A stretch of 64,000 bases of DNA from Mortierella sp. BCC40632 (taxonomy: Eukaryota > Mortierellomycota > Mortierellomycetes > Mortierellales > Mortierellaceae), in the NCBI GenBank assembly GCA_011634665.1, contig WAEK01000008.1, positions 1,171,501-1,235,500 on the forward strand, read 5' to 3'. Every line of letters starts with the position of its first letter. Positions within the stretch are counted from its first letter, which is position 1. The notes under the pieces were generated by a model. That model did no database searches. It was not told the origin of the DNA and was given only the letters and a program-made list of their open reading frames with translations. Both the position numbers and the translations under genes were made by a program. This document shows positions 10,003 to 21,932 of the stretch, piece by piece.

Positions 10003-13000
10003 GTGGAGAAGGCAAAGTCGACACTCCTTACATTTATTTGCAATGTTGACGGCCATCCAGCGCGGGTCCTCATCGACGGCGGAGCCCAAGGCAATGTGGT
10101 CAGCGAGTCTTTCATCAAAAAACATTCAATCCCTACACTTGCATCTCCCCCTATCCCTATCATCCTCCCAAATGGCTCCCAATCTTTTGCAGCACTCAAA
10201 TCCAACATCTCCCTACAACGACACCAATACTCCACAACTCTTACCCCTATCGTCTACCCTCTCCACAAATATGACCTTATTCTTGGCAAGCCTTGGCTTG
10301 CTGAGATCAACCCACTCATCAACTGGCGGACAAACAATCTACGGTTCCAACACAACGGCCTCACCATCGATTGGGAATGCACTGGTTTCAAATCGTCATC
10401 TATCTCATCTCGCACTCGGGGACTTCTCCTCACTCACGTACATTTCTTCACTGAGGCAACAGACATCGGAAGCGAGATCTACTTAGCCCTTATTCGGTCT
10501 CTCGATGAGGATAGCACAGATCAAACAAATCACTCTTCCACTCCCTCCTCCACTCCTTCATCCACTCCTTCCTCCCTCCTTCCTCCCCTCCTTCCTCCCT
10601 CCTTCCTCTTCCCCCTCCTCCTCCTCCTCTCCTTCCTCTGCCCCTTCCTCCTCTCCCTTCTTCTCCTCCCTCCTCCTCCTCCTCCCCCCCACCCCCCTCC
10701 CTTACACCCCGACATCCACTCAATTGTTTTGACGAATTCCCCAGACATTTTCCCCCTACCCTCCCTCCCATCAGGCCTTCCCCCCCCCGACCGAGGTGAT
10801 GCTATGCGTATCGACACTGACCCAGCGGCAGACCCCCCTTCCGCCCCGTCATTCGACTATCTGTTGCTGAACTTGACGAGCTAAAGAAACAACTGGACGA
10901 CCTACTCTCCAAAAAGTTCATCAAACCAAGCACGTCTCCATATGGTGCCCCTGTTTTATTCGTCAAGAAGGCTGATGGCACTCTCCGAATGTGCGTCGAT
11001 TATCGCGCTCTCAACAGTATCACAAGGAAGAATCGCCACCCGCTGCCCAGAATAGACGAGCTTATTGACAGATTCCGTGGCGCTCGCTACTTTACCAAGC
11101 TTGACCTCATTTCTGGTTACCACCAACAGCGCATCTATGGACCACACACGCACAAGACCGCTTTTCGCTGCAGATACGGTCATTTTGAGTTTAATGTGGT
11201 TCCATTTGGCCTCACAAATGCACCGGCTTCCTTTTCCAATATGATGCTGAAAGTACTCGATCCTGTTCTGGACAAGTGGGTTGTCGTCTACCTCGACGAT
11301 ATCTTGATTTATTCAAAAACCAAGACCGAGCATCTCCGCCATATTCGAAGTGTCCTTGCCCTCCTCCGAAAACATGGACTGTACGCCAAGCTGAGCAAGT
11401 GCTCTTTCATGAAAGAAGAAACGGAGTTTCTCGGCCATGTAATAACCAAAGATGGCGTTCACACCAATGCTGGGCTTGTTAAAGCGATTCGTGAATGGCC
11501 ACGACCGGAGAAACAACGCGACGTTCAGCAATTTCTTGGTCTTGCGCAATTTTATCACCAATATATCAAGAATTTTGCCGACATCGCACTTCCCCTCACC
11601 TCCCTCCTTGGCGAAAACCATCAGTTCGTATGGGATGAAAACAGCGAACAAGCATTCCTTAGCCTCAAATCTGCAATCAGCTCCGCTCCAGTCCTACGAA
11701 TCTTTGACCCCGATCTGCCGTCCACAGTGGAGACTGATGCCTCTGGATTTGCCATAGGTGCTGTTCTTTTTTCAAACAGACGCCGACGGATCATCCAGAC
11801 CTGTCGCATTTACATCCCGCAAACTAAACCCAGCTGAACGGAACTACCCTACCCATGAACAGGAACTCCTGGCTGTTGTCCACGCCCTCAAAACATGGCG
11901 CTTTTACTTAGACGGTTCACACTTTATTGTATATACCGATCACGATACGCTGAGACACTTTCCAACCCAGCCCAAACTGACAAGGCGCCAGGCGAGATGG
12001 ATGGAACTCCTCCAAGAGTATGATTTCGAGTTCAAGTTCAAGCGGGGAATTGAGAACATCGTACCAGATGCTCTCTCTCGTCGTCCGGACCACCGCGAAC
12101 CTGATAAACTTGAACCAGATCCTGTCCCTATGTCCATCAACTGTCTTTCAGCCTTCAGACGGATACAAGTTGGAGACAGCACGTTATAGAGGGGTATGCT
12201 GATGACGCTGGTCTTGCTCCCGTCTATGAGAGGTGTCTTCAAGGCCAACCACCACCACACTACTTTTTTTTGCAGGACGGTCTATTGTATGTCGAGCGCA
12301 AGGGTGACCTATTACTCTGCGTCCCGAAGTCGTCCACTCTGCGTTTAATCCTACTCCACGAGGTTCATGATGCTGCAATATCAGGCCACTTCGGCTTTGA
12401 CAAGACATACGCCACCTTACGGCGGTTTGCCTATTGGCCTAAGATGTCAAATGATGTCCGACGGTATGTCGAATCCTGCTCGAGCTGCCAACGTAACAAA
12501 GCAGTCCGCCGCCTTCCAGCTGGACTTCTTCAACCTTTAGCCATTCCAGAACAACGTTGGGACACAGTATCAATGGATTTCGTGGTAAAACTACCACAAA
12601 CAGCACGCAAATTCGATGCAATCACTGTCTTCGTAGACAAATTGTCGAAACAGGTCCATTTTGCCCCTAGTCGGACTACAGATTCAGCAAAGGACGTTGC
12701 CAATTGTTTCTTTGCAAATGTCTTTCGCCTCCATGGGTTGCCCTCCACGATTGTCTCCGACCGGGATAGCAAGTTCACTAGTTCCTTCTGGAAGCGCCTC
12801 CACGAGCGACTAGGAACGAAGCTTGCCATGTCCTCAGCATTTCATCCGCAGACAGATGGTCAATCCGAGCGAGCCATTCAAACTCTTAAGTCAGTTCTTC
12901 GGAGTCTAGTGAACCACAAACAGGATGACTGGGACCTATACCTCCCTGCTGCAGAATTCGCATACAACAATGCCGTCAATTCATCCACAGGAGTCTCCCC

Positions 13001-13656
13001 ATTTTTTTCTCAATCATGGATTCCATCCACGGGTTCCTGCTTCCCTCCTCGGGCCCCTGAAGAAGCTTGTCCCACAGACATGGACAAATTTGTTGCCTTG
13101 CAGAAGACCTCATTATCTCTGGCACAAGACAGCCTTCTCTCGGCTCAGAATCAGCAAATCAAGAATGCTGATGCTCACCGGAGGCCACACTCATTCAAAG
13201 TGGGAGACCAAGTCTTGCTCAGTACGGGAAAACATCACAACTGCGTATGACTCTAGCCGACCAGCTGCATCACTACAGGCTCGATACTTTGGCCCGTTCA
13301 CACTCCTCGAACAACGAAGCCCGGTCTCCTTCAAGGTCGAGCTACCCCCTACATTGAAAATACATGACGTATTTCATGTCGACCGTTTTAAACCGTTTGT
13401 TCCATCTCCAGAGTCGCTTGGCCGCCGGACTTCACCTCCTCCAGAACCCGATATCATTGAGGGTAATGAGGAACATGAAGTAGAGGCTATCTTAGCGCAC
13501 AGGACGACACCCAAAACGAAAAAAGACAAGTTTTCTTGTCAAATGGGTCGGGTACGATGCTGCTTCAGATGCCACCTGGGAGCCTCTCAAAAATCTTTCA
13601 CATTGTGAAGACACCCTTAGACAGTACTGTAAGGATCACGACCTGCTTCACTTAAT
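10003..13656 (+). pseudogene. pol: Gypsy-2 pol (protease to chromodomain), many frameshifts
   Basis: Protease-like segment: VLIDGGAQGNVVS and YDLILGKPWLAEINPLINW. A C/T-only stretch of about 180 bases (10527-10710) lies between it and RT. RT has [22 protein letters not shown] and the YLDD box at 11289-11300. RNase H has VAFTSRKLNPAERNY. The integrase finger is HFGFDKTYATL ... CSSCQRNK and the core is MDFVVKLP ... VSDRDSKF. The end carries a chromodomain. Frame changes fall at or beside runs: C6 near 10835, T6 near 11767, T8 near 12263, T7 near 13005, and further ones near 13068, 13230 and 13530. Confidence 0.85.
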
Positions 13657-13665
13657 GGGGGAAGG

Positions 13666-13828
13666 TGTCACAGTATCGACCATCAGCACCCACCCCTTTA
13701 ACCTTTGAGGTCATGTCCACTCCCACCCCTATAACTTAAAAGGTCCACCTCACTCACATGTATAAATAGTCCCTTCACCTACCACCAATAAAGATCATCT
13801 TTTTCCTGCCACTCCCTTCTTTGTTAGA
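13666..13828 (+). repeat. Gypsy-2 3' LTR
   Basis: It has the same length as 8191-8353 and is nearly identical (A5/A4 and T4/T5 run differences and one C/T-type change). It follows the end of the chromodomain frame. Its right border abuts minus-strand Gypsy-3 RT at 13829. Confidence 0.85.
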
Positions 13829-15013
13829 CGGATCCTATCAATGAGCTCATCGATGCGTGGAAGAGGGTGCCTGTTTTTCTTTATGATACGGTTCAATCCC
13901 CGGTAGTCGACACACATACGCAATGTACCTTCTTTCTTCTTCACAAAAAGGACAGGGGCACCATATGGAGAAGTACTTGGCTTGATGAATCCCTTTTTCA
14001 ATAGCTCATCAAGTTGCTTACGAAGCTCATCCAGTTCGGCAATTGAAAGACGAATAACAGGTCGAACAGGGGGGTCGGCTGTTGGGTCAGTCTCGATGTG
14101 CATTTCGTCGCCTCTGTCCGGTGGGAGGCCATCAGGAAGTGTTTTGGGAAACACGTCGGAGTACTCTTCCAGGATCGGGGTCACTTCAGGAGGTGTCTCT
14201 CTTTTTCTGCCTCATTGGGAGCTAGGTTGACCAGTGCCATAAATACCTCACTTCCTGGTTGGGTCATCATGGAGTGGAAGTTGATGGGGCTCAAGACAAA
14301 TTCATCGGTGGTACGGGTAAGTGATGGGGCGTCTGACTCCGAACAGCACCAGAATACCTTATTGCCATTGTGTCGGAAGTGTAAGTCGTTTGTCTGCCAG
14401 TTGATACGGGGTTGATCCGTGTGAGCCAAGGTTTTCCGAGGATTAAGTCGTACTTTGATAACTTGTATTCGATTGCATCGATGAAGTCATCATACTTGTC
14501 TCGTTGTAGTTGAATAGTGCATGCATTCGCCGCGAATGATGCAGAGCCGTTTGGGAGGACAATAGGGATAGGGTCGATTGAGGTGGTGGGAATGGAGTGT
14601 TTCTTTCTGAAAGAGTAGCTGATGACATTACCTTCAGCACCCACCGTCGATCAATATTTTTTTGCTGGGTGACCATTCACAGAGCCAATGAATGTCAGCA
14701 GAGTCCGTTCTGCGTCCTTGAGAGACAAAGAACAAAGCTTAATCTTTTTTCGGCTTTTTTTGATTTCTTTGTATCCTTGGAGGGAGAGTCTAAAGACGAG
14801 GGAGCAAGTGGGTCCAGGTCCACCGTCGCACACGAGTTTGTCTTCTCACTGACAAAGTCAGATTGAGGGTCCGAAAACATGTGGTCAGGGGTTGGGGGTA
14901 GGTCAGGGTCTTTCTTACATAATAGGGGAGTTTCAATAGGAGGAGTGGGTAGTGAGGTGGAGTGGGTACAAACAATTTTATTCTCCGTATTTTTAATACT
15001 TAACTCTAGACTA
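13829..15013 (-). pseudogene. Gypsy-3 protease and RT start (minus strand fragment)
   Basis: Reading leftward, a linker with FIGSVNGHPAKKY is followed by a protease-like segment (EGNVISYSFRKKHSIP ... YDLILGKPWLTRINP, 14291-14644). The RT start is [20 protein letters not shown] ... [24 protein letters not shown] (13829-14184). RT is cut after its first ~110 residues by the right end of Gypsy-2, and the rest of pol is missing. The protein is of the same subfamily as Gypsy-2 pol. The right end at 15012-15013 is a TA where Tc1 copy 2 was inserted. Confidence 0.82.
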
Positions 15014-16647
15014 CAGTGGGCGCCAAAATGGTTTCAATAATTCTCAAATTTTCATATTTTAGCAATTTTCTACCCATCGAGAATATGTAAATGCACCTTG
15101 TTGCTTAGATTGAAAACAATACCCAGAATGCCTTGTTCACGACAGTGTAAACAGATTTTCAATATGTTGTCAGAAAGGCGTGCTATGAGGTAAATTGTTG
15201 AAGCTAGATATTGGAACCATTTCGCCACTTGGGCACGCCATTTATATTTATTGCTATTTCATCTCTTTTTTTTTTTTTCACAATCGTTTGTCTTATATCT
15301 ACAGTCAGTCAGAGAGATTAAAAGAAGATGAATAGATCTTGACAAGTTTGATATAAAATACGGGTGCAATCGCTCGAAAATGGTCGATATTCCTCCATCA
15401 TGAAAAAAACGAAAGAAGACACTCAAAACTCTATCATAAGCCAGCTAAAAGCAGGCTACTCCGTCAAGAATGTCGCTAGACGATTATCAGTCAGCCCTGC
15501 TTCTGTTTCAAGGATCCGAACCAAGCATTTACCTACTCTACAAAGGCAACCAACAGGAAGACCAAGAATTCTCTCGGCTCGCTCCAAGAATGATCTCAAC
15601 AGAAAGTTACTTTCCGGCATGTTGAAGACTGGCAAGCAGGTCCACAAGAGCCTCAATGGTGAAGGGACAGTTATCTCGTACAGATCAGTCCTTCGCAACC
15701 TCAGGGAGATCGGCTTTCAAGCGAAGAAAAAAGTCAAAAAGCCTTTCCTTAGTAAGCGACACAAGCAAGCGCGGTTGGAGTGGGCAAGAGGTCATAAAAA
15801 TTGGACCATCGATGACTGGAAGCGAGTGGTATTCTCAGATGAAACAAAGATAAACATCTGGAACTCGGACGGGATACAATATTACTGGGCTAAGCCAGGC
15901 GATCCGGTTCAACCATTTCATCTTCAACCTACTGTCAAGCATGGAGGTGGATCCTTGATGTTCTGGGGCTGTATGACGTCCAAGGGACTTGGCTATGGCT
16001 GTCAGATCTATGAAGGAACTATGAAAAAAGGAGGATTACATCAATATTCTCGACACAACATTGAAAGAAAGTCTCGAGTATTATGATCTCGGAAAAAATG
16101 ACTTCATTTTTCAGCACGACAACGACCCCAAACACAAAGCCAAAGCAACAACCAAGTACCTGGAGGATCAGGATATTGAGGTTCTTCGATGGCCTGCACA
16201 ATCAGCAGATTTAAATCCAATCGAGCATGTTTGGGACAAGCTGAAGGTTCAGATTGGTCAACGAGAGAAGCGGCCTACGAGTGTTCATGAATTGTGGGAT
16301 ATGGTGCTGGAGGAATGGGAGCTGATACCACAGGATATGATTGACAAGCTCTATGAGTCGATGCCACGAAGAGTAGAGGCCGTGTTGAAAGCGAAAGGGG
16401 GGAATACGAGGTATTGAAGAATTTTCCCGGACTAGTGGCAAAATGGTTTCTATGAGACGACAACATTGGAGGCGGCATAGCTCGCTCATGTGAAGTGATA
16501 AAGGCCCGCTTTCTTATTTCTCGGGTCCACCATTGATAAGACTTTCCTTTCTATTAGAATTGAATATGAAAGAGAAAGAAAGAATAAACGAGAAAATTAG
16601 AAAAAGCGAAATTTCTGAAAACATTGAAACCATTTTGGCGCCAACTG
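15014..16647 (+). mobile_element. Tc1/mariner element, copy 2 (1634 bp)
   Basis: TA duplicates flank it (15012-15013, 16648-16649). The inverted ends are CAGTGGGCGCC and CAGTTGGCGCC, the same pair as copy 1 in opposite orientation. The two copies differ mainly in homopolymer lengths, for example a much longer T run near 15266-15279 here. It is inserted in Gypsy-3 about 160 bp past the gag zinc knuckle. Confidence 0.92.
15400..16417 (+). pseudogene. Tc1-family DDE transposase, one frameshift
   Basis: ATG 15400 (MKKTKEDTQNS) opens a 229-codon frame to 16086 with the helix-turn-helix part, the first catalytic block FSDETKINIW and the HGGGSLMFWGCM block. At 16023-16028 the run is A6 where copy 1 has A5. 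This moves the frame before the second block, which continues in another frame to 16417 (FQHDNDPKHKA, LNPIEHVWDKL). The family is usually 330-350 residues and the sum of the two parts fits. One base of homopolymer separates this copy from an open frame. Confidence 0.9.
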
Positions 16648-16649
16648 TA

Positions 16650-17514
16650 CTTGCACTCCCCCTGTCCAGAGACAAGGAGGAGGGAGCTTCAGCGGCCGGG
16701 TCCTGGACTAATCCCGGTCGCTCGAGGCTTTTCCCGACTCCGCGGAGCCGGTGCCCTCATCGGTCGCTATGTTATTCACATGCCGACCGCCATTTTTGCC
16801 TGGGCACTCATTTGCGCGGTGTCCATCACGGCGGCACTTGAAGCAAGCACCCCTGGCCATGAGCTTTTTCCTTTCGGTGTCAGTTAATTTTGGGAGGGGG
16901 CTTGAGCCTTGGAGGTGTCGTCGGAGGGCATTGATCTCCATTCGAAGATTATCGATCTCCATCGGGGTTGGGCCAGATGCTGGAGCCTGCATTTGTGCTG
17001 CCACAACGGAAGCTTGGGTTGTCACGAATCCCGACTGGTTATTCCTTGGGTTGTCTGGTGTAAAGTTGTACACTCTGTCGTACTGCTCGGCTGCCTCGAG
17101 GAGTTGGTAGATATTCAAAACCTGAGTGATCATGAGAGCTCTGAGGAGTTGCTGTAAGTTCTTGGGGCATCCTTCCAAAAAGGAGACGTGTGCAAACTTC
17201 TCCAGCTCGGCACGAGTAAAGTCCGAGGTGGCATCGGCGAGGAGAGCCGTAAGGAGGCGCTTGGTTTCGGCGACATGAGCATCAACAGTAGTGGTCATTT
17301 TCAGAGTCGCCAGTCTTGATCGCAGCACTTGGTCAAAGTCGGAGGGGATGTAAGCCAACTTGAATTTTTTCTCAAACTCGGCAAAGTCAGCATCATCGGC
17401 GAGACCGGAACCGTCGAACCATTGTCCTGCTGCATCGCCTAGAAGGGAAGCAGCGACCACTGTCTTGATTGAATCTGGTGTGGCCGTCGCCAGAAAATAT
17501 CGCTTCACACTGCG
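16650..17514 (-). pseudogene. Gypsy-3 gag, C-terminal part
   Basis: The minus-strand frame VKRYFLATATPDSIKTVVAASLLGDAAGQWF ... LLEAAEQYDRVYNF is a gag capsid-like domain, followed by zinc knuckle CFKCRRDGHRANEC (16805-16846). The N-terminus is missing here because Gypsy-4 inserted within the codon series LRS|VKRYF. The first ~35 residues lie at 22200-22303. On the other side the frame continues to Tc1 copy 2 at 16649. Confidence 0.87.
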
Positions 17515-17781
17515 TGTAACAAGGCAAGAGGAATAGGGAAGGAGAAGAACAAGGACAGGGACTAGGACAAAGGCTAGGGACAAGAAGTGAGTTACTAACT
17601 GACGTTTATTGAGAAAGAAAGAGAGGAAATAAATACTAGAGAAGATATGTAGAAAAAGGGGTGAACCCTTTCCATGGAGCGCGGCAATGGGGGAAGAAAA
17701 TTCGTGTCCGTCCGTACAGATCGAAACATTCCAGCAAGGACATTCTCAAAGAGACGCACCAAGGTAGCATACTCTTTGACA
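17515..17781 (-). repeat. Gypsy-4 outer LTR (left)
   Basis: In element orientation it runs TGTCAAAGAGTATGC to TTGTTACA. It matches 21933-22199 in the same orientation and 21549-21815 in inverted orientation. A TATA-less but AATAAA-containing region is visible. The bases directly to the right (17782 onward) are not the pol 3' end that normally precedes a 3' LTR. Confidence 0.88.
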
Positions 17782-18067
17782 TAAACCCACAAATTGTCCA
17801 GAAACGTCGAGTGACATTTCTAAACAATCAGAATCATGTCCCTCCAGCTCAAGTGAGCTTCGTATCTCCTCCCAGCCTAAAATTGTCGATCCAAGTGGGT
17901 TAACAATTGATCCCAGTTCCGAGACCAAAGTTGGTTTCCGGTTCTCAGCGAGTGCCATTCCCAGTCCAACCCCGTTAAATGTCGTCGGTTCACGTGAGCC
18001 GCTGCCTGTTCAAGATACCAATAGTAGCCTTGGCCCCGAGTTCCCTGCAAGTGCAGAATGTAGTGCC

Positions 18068-21000
18068 GTGTCCCGTGAATCCAGTAGTGAGTCAGACGAC
18101 TCAACCTTCACTCCCAGTCCCCAGAATAAGTTTTCTGCTAGTCCATGTCCAGATTCCAACAGTCAGGAAGTTAACCCTGAATTACCAGAAGAAATCGAAG
18201 ACGAACCTCTCATGTATGTGGCCGGTCGTTTCAAGGATCATACTATCGACATTATGGTAGATAGCGGCGCATCCGCAAGTTACATTAATTACGAGGTAGT
18301 CAAGCGCCTTCATATCGCAACGTCAAAAAGCGAAATCCAACAACAGTTGCGTTTGGCAATGGCCAACCAACACTTTGTACCCAATATTGCCACATCCGAC
18401 TCCGACTTGCCGACAATTTTTGCCCAGTAATCCAATTCAATGTTGTCGACATGAAATTCGAAGCAATCCTGGGCAAACGTTGGCTGGCACATAGTAAACC
18501 GCAACCAGTATTGTCCGCAATGCAATTCAAACGTTCCCTTGGAAAACACCAAGCCTACTTGTGCATTGTGCGATCGAACGAGGAGGATAACAAGAAAAGC
18601 GAAAGTCAGCCACCGGAGGTAGAAGTTCTCCTAGAAAAATACAGCGATGTATTTCCAGAGGAACTCCCGAAAAAGAAACTACCTCCTGAGCGGTCAGTAG
18701 ACCATCACATTGACCTGATTCCTGGATCGACGCCGCCCTCTAGGCCTACCTATCAACTTTCCTTGGCCGAAATGGACGAGCTCAAAAAACAAATTGATGA
18801 CCTGCTACGACACGGGTTCATTAGACCTAGTCAATCCCCTTACGGTGCTCCTGTATTGTTTGTGCGGAAAAAAGAAGGCGACTTGAGAATGTGCATTGAC
18901 TACAGAGCATTGAACAAACAAACAATCAGGAATACTTATCCGTTACCAAGAATTGATGAGTTGCTTGATCGACTGAACGGCGCAGAAGTGTTTAGCAAAA
19001 TGGATTTACGAACAGGTTATCACCAAGTTCGAATTCACGAAAACGACGTACACAAGACCGCTTTTCGCACAAGATACGGCCTATATGAGTTCCTTGTGCT
19101 GCCATTCGGATTGACCAACGCTCCTGCCACCTTCATGACATTAATGAAACGAAGTTTTCCGAACCGAACTGGATGGTTGTGTGATCATATACCTCGACGA
19201 TCTATTGATATTCAGCAAGAACATGGAACAACATTTAGTTCATTTGGAAATTATCTTGCGCAAATTACGAGAACATCGACTGTATGCCAAGCTGTCCAAG
19301 TGCGAATTTGCCAAGAGCGAAGTTGGCTTCCTAGGACACATCGTGTCCAGCAAGGGCGTATCGGTCGACCCCTCCAAAGTCCAGGCAATAGCCGAGTGGC
19401 CAGCCTTGCGCTGTGTCCTAGATATCCAATCGTTTCTAGGACTTGTCAACTACTACCGACGCTTCATTCACAAGCTCGCCAAGATTGCCGCTCCCCTCAC
19501 TGAACTACTGAAAAAAGATGTGACCTTCCGATGGTTGAAAGAACAAAAACGTGCGTTCAAAAAATTGAAAAAGGCAATTATGAACGCCCCAGTCCTGGCT
19601 GTCTTCAATCCCGAACTCCCTGTTGAAGTCCATGTCGACTCCTCGAAATATGCTATTGGTGCAGCGTTAATGCAGAACGGTCGACCAGTCGCGTTCGAAT
19701 CAAGGAAACTGTCCGCTGCAGAGATTAATTACCCAATCCATGAAAAAGAACAACTTGCCGCCGTCCATGCACTCCAAAAATGGCGAGTATATCTGCATTC
19801 GACAGCCGAGCCCTTTATTGTTTTCACCGATCATGAATCACTAAAATATCTGGATACAAAAAGAACACGCTCAGTCCTCGCCAAATTCGCTGGATGGAAA
19901 AACTAGCAGAGTATAATTTTGTGATACGATACAAAAAGGACCACTCAATGTTGTACCTGATGCTCTTTCAAGAAGGCCGGACTACCAAGATGCAGCCAGT
20001 ATGGAGTCAAAACCAGTAATCGGATCCACAATCTTGGAAGCTTGCAGAGAGGCCTACGAGGAGGATGAAGATTTTGGCGATTGGTTGAAACGAGTTAGAG
20101 CAGTTCAAGGAAAGAATAACCCGTACGAGTTCACGCTCCATGACAACCTCCTCTACCTTAAGAAAAGACATGCGATTATGTGTACCCAACCTACCAGAGG
20201 AAAAGTCTACGATCATGAAGGAAATCCATGACTCGTCGTTAGCAGGACACCTTGGTGTTGACAAGACATACGTCCGGCTATCTGAAGGATACTATTGGCC
20301 GGGCATGTGGCAATCCGTCAAAAATTATGTTAGCTCGTGCCACGAGTGTCGACTTAGCAAGCACAGAACGACAAAAGAACTGGGGCTATTGCAGCCATTA
20401 CCCATTCCAGAGAAACCTTGGACGCACATTGCAATGGACCTGGTGACACATCTACCTAAAACGAAAGCAGGACATGATGCAATAGTAGTATTTGTGGACA
20501 GGTTTAGTAAAAGCCGCTGTGTTTGTCGCCACAAAACCAGTTGCACCGCCAAGGATGTTGCCAACATATTTTTTTCCAGCAAGTGTTCCGACATTATGGA
20601 GTTCCCAAGTCAATCGTGTCGGACCGAGACACCAGATTCACCAGTACATTCTGGAAGAGCCTTTTCGAGCATCTTGGAACGAGTCTAGACATGTCAACCG
20701 CTAGACATCAACAATCAAACGGACAAGCAGAGCGAATCATCCAGTCCTTGGAACAGTATCTGCGCTTATACACGAATGAGGCTCACGATGATTGGGACGA
20801 ATTCCCTCATCCATGCCGAGTCTGCGCATAATTCTGCCAAGTCATCCGCTACAGGACTTAGCCCATTCGAAGTGATGTATGGACACGTACCGTTAACACC
20901 AGCGACACTCTTGACGGAAAAAGCTCATGTGGTCAAACAACCTAATGTGAAAGAAGAGATGGAGAAACACCAAGCGAGATTCCGAATTGTTTATGACGCT

Positions 21001-21540
21001 ATCCAAGACAGTCACAAAAAGTACTCTGACCAGTACGATGCCCACAGACGCGAGGCCATATTTGAAATAGACGATCTTGTCTATATCGACGCAACCGATA
21101 TCAAAACCGCCACGGAAAATGCGACAAAGAAGGTCAACAAACTGAGGAGACCATTCCTAGGACCTTACAAAATTATTGCTCAACCAAGTCCCTTGAACTA
21201 CAAGTTGCAGTTACCTCCTAGAAGTCGACTGCATCCTGTGTTCCACGTCTCCAAGCTCAGGGCTACTACTCGTAGGAGTGACGAGTTTGCGGATAATGAA
21301 GAGCTGAGGCCTGACAAGGAACCTCTCATTGACGATAGCGATGAGTACTATGAACAGCCCTATGAGGTGGAGCGAATCGTCAAGCACAAGAAGACAAAGG
21401 AAGGTCTAATTAAATTCCTAGTCAAATGGGTTGGTTTCCCGGTAAAAGATAGCACTTGGCAGACGCTCGAAGACCTCGAGAACGCACAGGATGTTATTCA
21501 AGATTACCGAGATACTCTCAAGGAGAAGGACCTCTTTTAA
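18068..21540 (+). pseudogene. pol: Gypsy-4 pol (protease, RT, RNase H, integrase, chromodomain)
   Basis: Protease: [14 protein letters not shown] near 18250. RT 18451-19450 has [24 protein letters not shown] and YLDD at 19190-19201, with a frameshift just before it near 19150. RNase H has VDSSKYAIGAALMQNGRPVAFESRKLS. Integrase has the HLGVDKTYVRL ... CHECRLSK finger and MDLVTHLPKTKAGHDA core, with more shifts near 19900, 20200, 20500, 20590 and 20800. The last frame (20776-21540) holds the integrase tail and chromodomain (YEVERIVKHKKTK ... FLVKWVGF) and stops 8 bp before the inner LTR. Upstream (17782-18067) is a stop-containing gag-pro linker with no full gag. Confidence 0.85.
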
Positions 21541-21548
21541 GAGGGGAG

Positions 21549-21815
21549 TGTCAAAAAGAGTATGCTACCTTGGTGCGTCTCTTTGAGAATGTCCTGCTGG
21601 AATGTTTCGATCTGTACGGACGGACACGAATTTTCTTCCCCATTGCCGCGCGCTCCATGGAAAGGGTTCACCCCTTTTTACATATCTTCTCTAGTATTTA
21701 TTTCCTCTCTTTCTTTCTCAATAAACGTCAGTTAGTAACTCACTTCTTGTCCCTAGCCTTTGTCCTAGTCCCTGTCCTTGTTCTTCTCCTTCCCTATTCC
21801 TCTTGCCTTGTTACA
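21549..21815 (+). repeat. Gypsy-4 inner LTR (plus orientation)
   Basis: It begins TGTCAAAAAGAG directly after the pol stop and ends TTGTTACA. It is a near-identical inverted copy of the outer LTRs. It serves as the 3' LTR of the plus-oriented pol. The 5-bp flank on its right (GTTGG) has no partner at the left junction of the interior, so it is not a complete nested insertion. Confidence 0.85.
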
Positions 21816-21932
21816 GTTGGAAACGTTTTCGTTTGGAAGGCCTTTGAATTCATGGAGATGGACATTTTTAACAAAGGTATCGAAGTGGTTAGGCATAATG
21901 GAGGTGGTGGAAGGGAACTTCCTTTGCTACCA

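Larger units (their letters stand above)
8191..13828 (+). mobile_element. Gypsy-2: Ty3/gypsy LTR retrotransposon
   Basis: Direct LTRs of 163 bp (8191-8353, 13666-13828) flank gag, protease, RT, RNase H, integrase and chromodomain. The LTRs differ at about three positions, including homopolymer lengths. A tRNA-type primer site (TGGTAGCAAAGG) follows the 5' LTR. The flanks do not match: the left is the Tc1-like transposase and the right is Gypsy-3 RT. No target duplication is seen, which suggests a rearrangement after insertion. The coding part carries at least eight frameshifts. Confidence 0.88.

Noticed and set aside
10490..10817. Gly/Arg/Glu-rich open frames on the minus strand
   Set aside because: They are the antisense of the C/T-only tract in Gypsy-2 pol.
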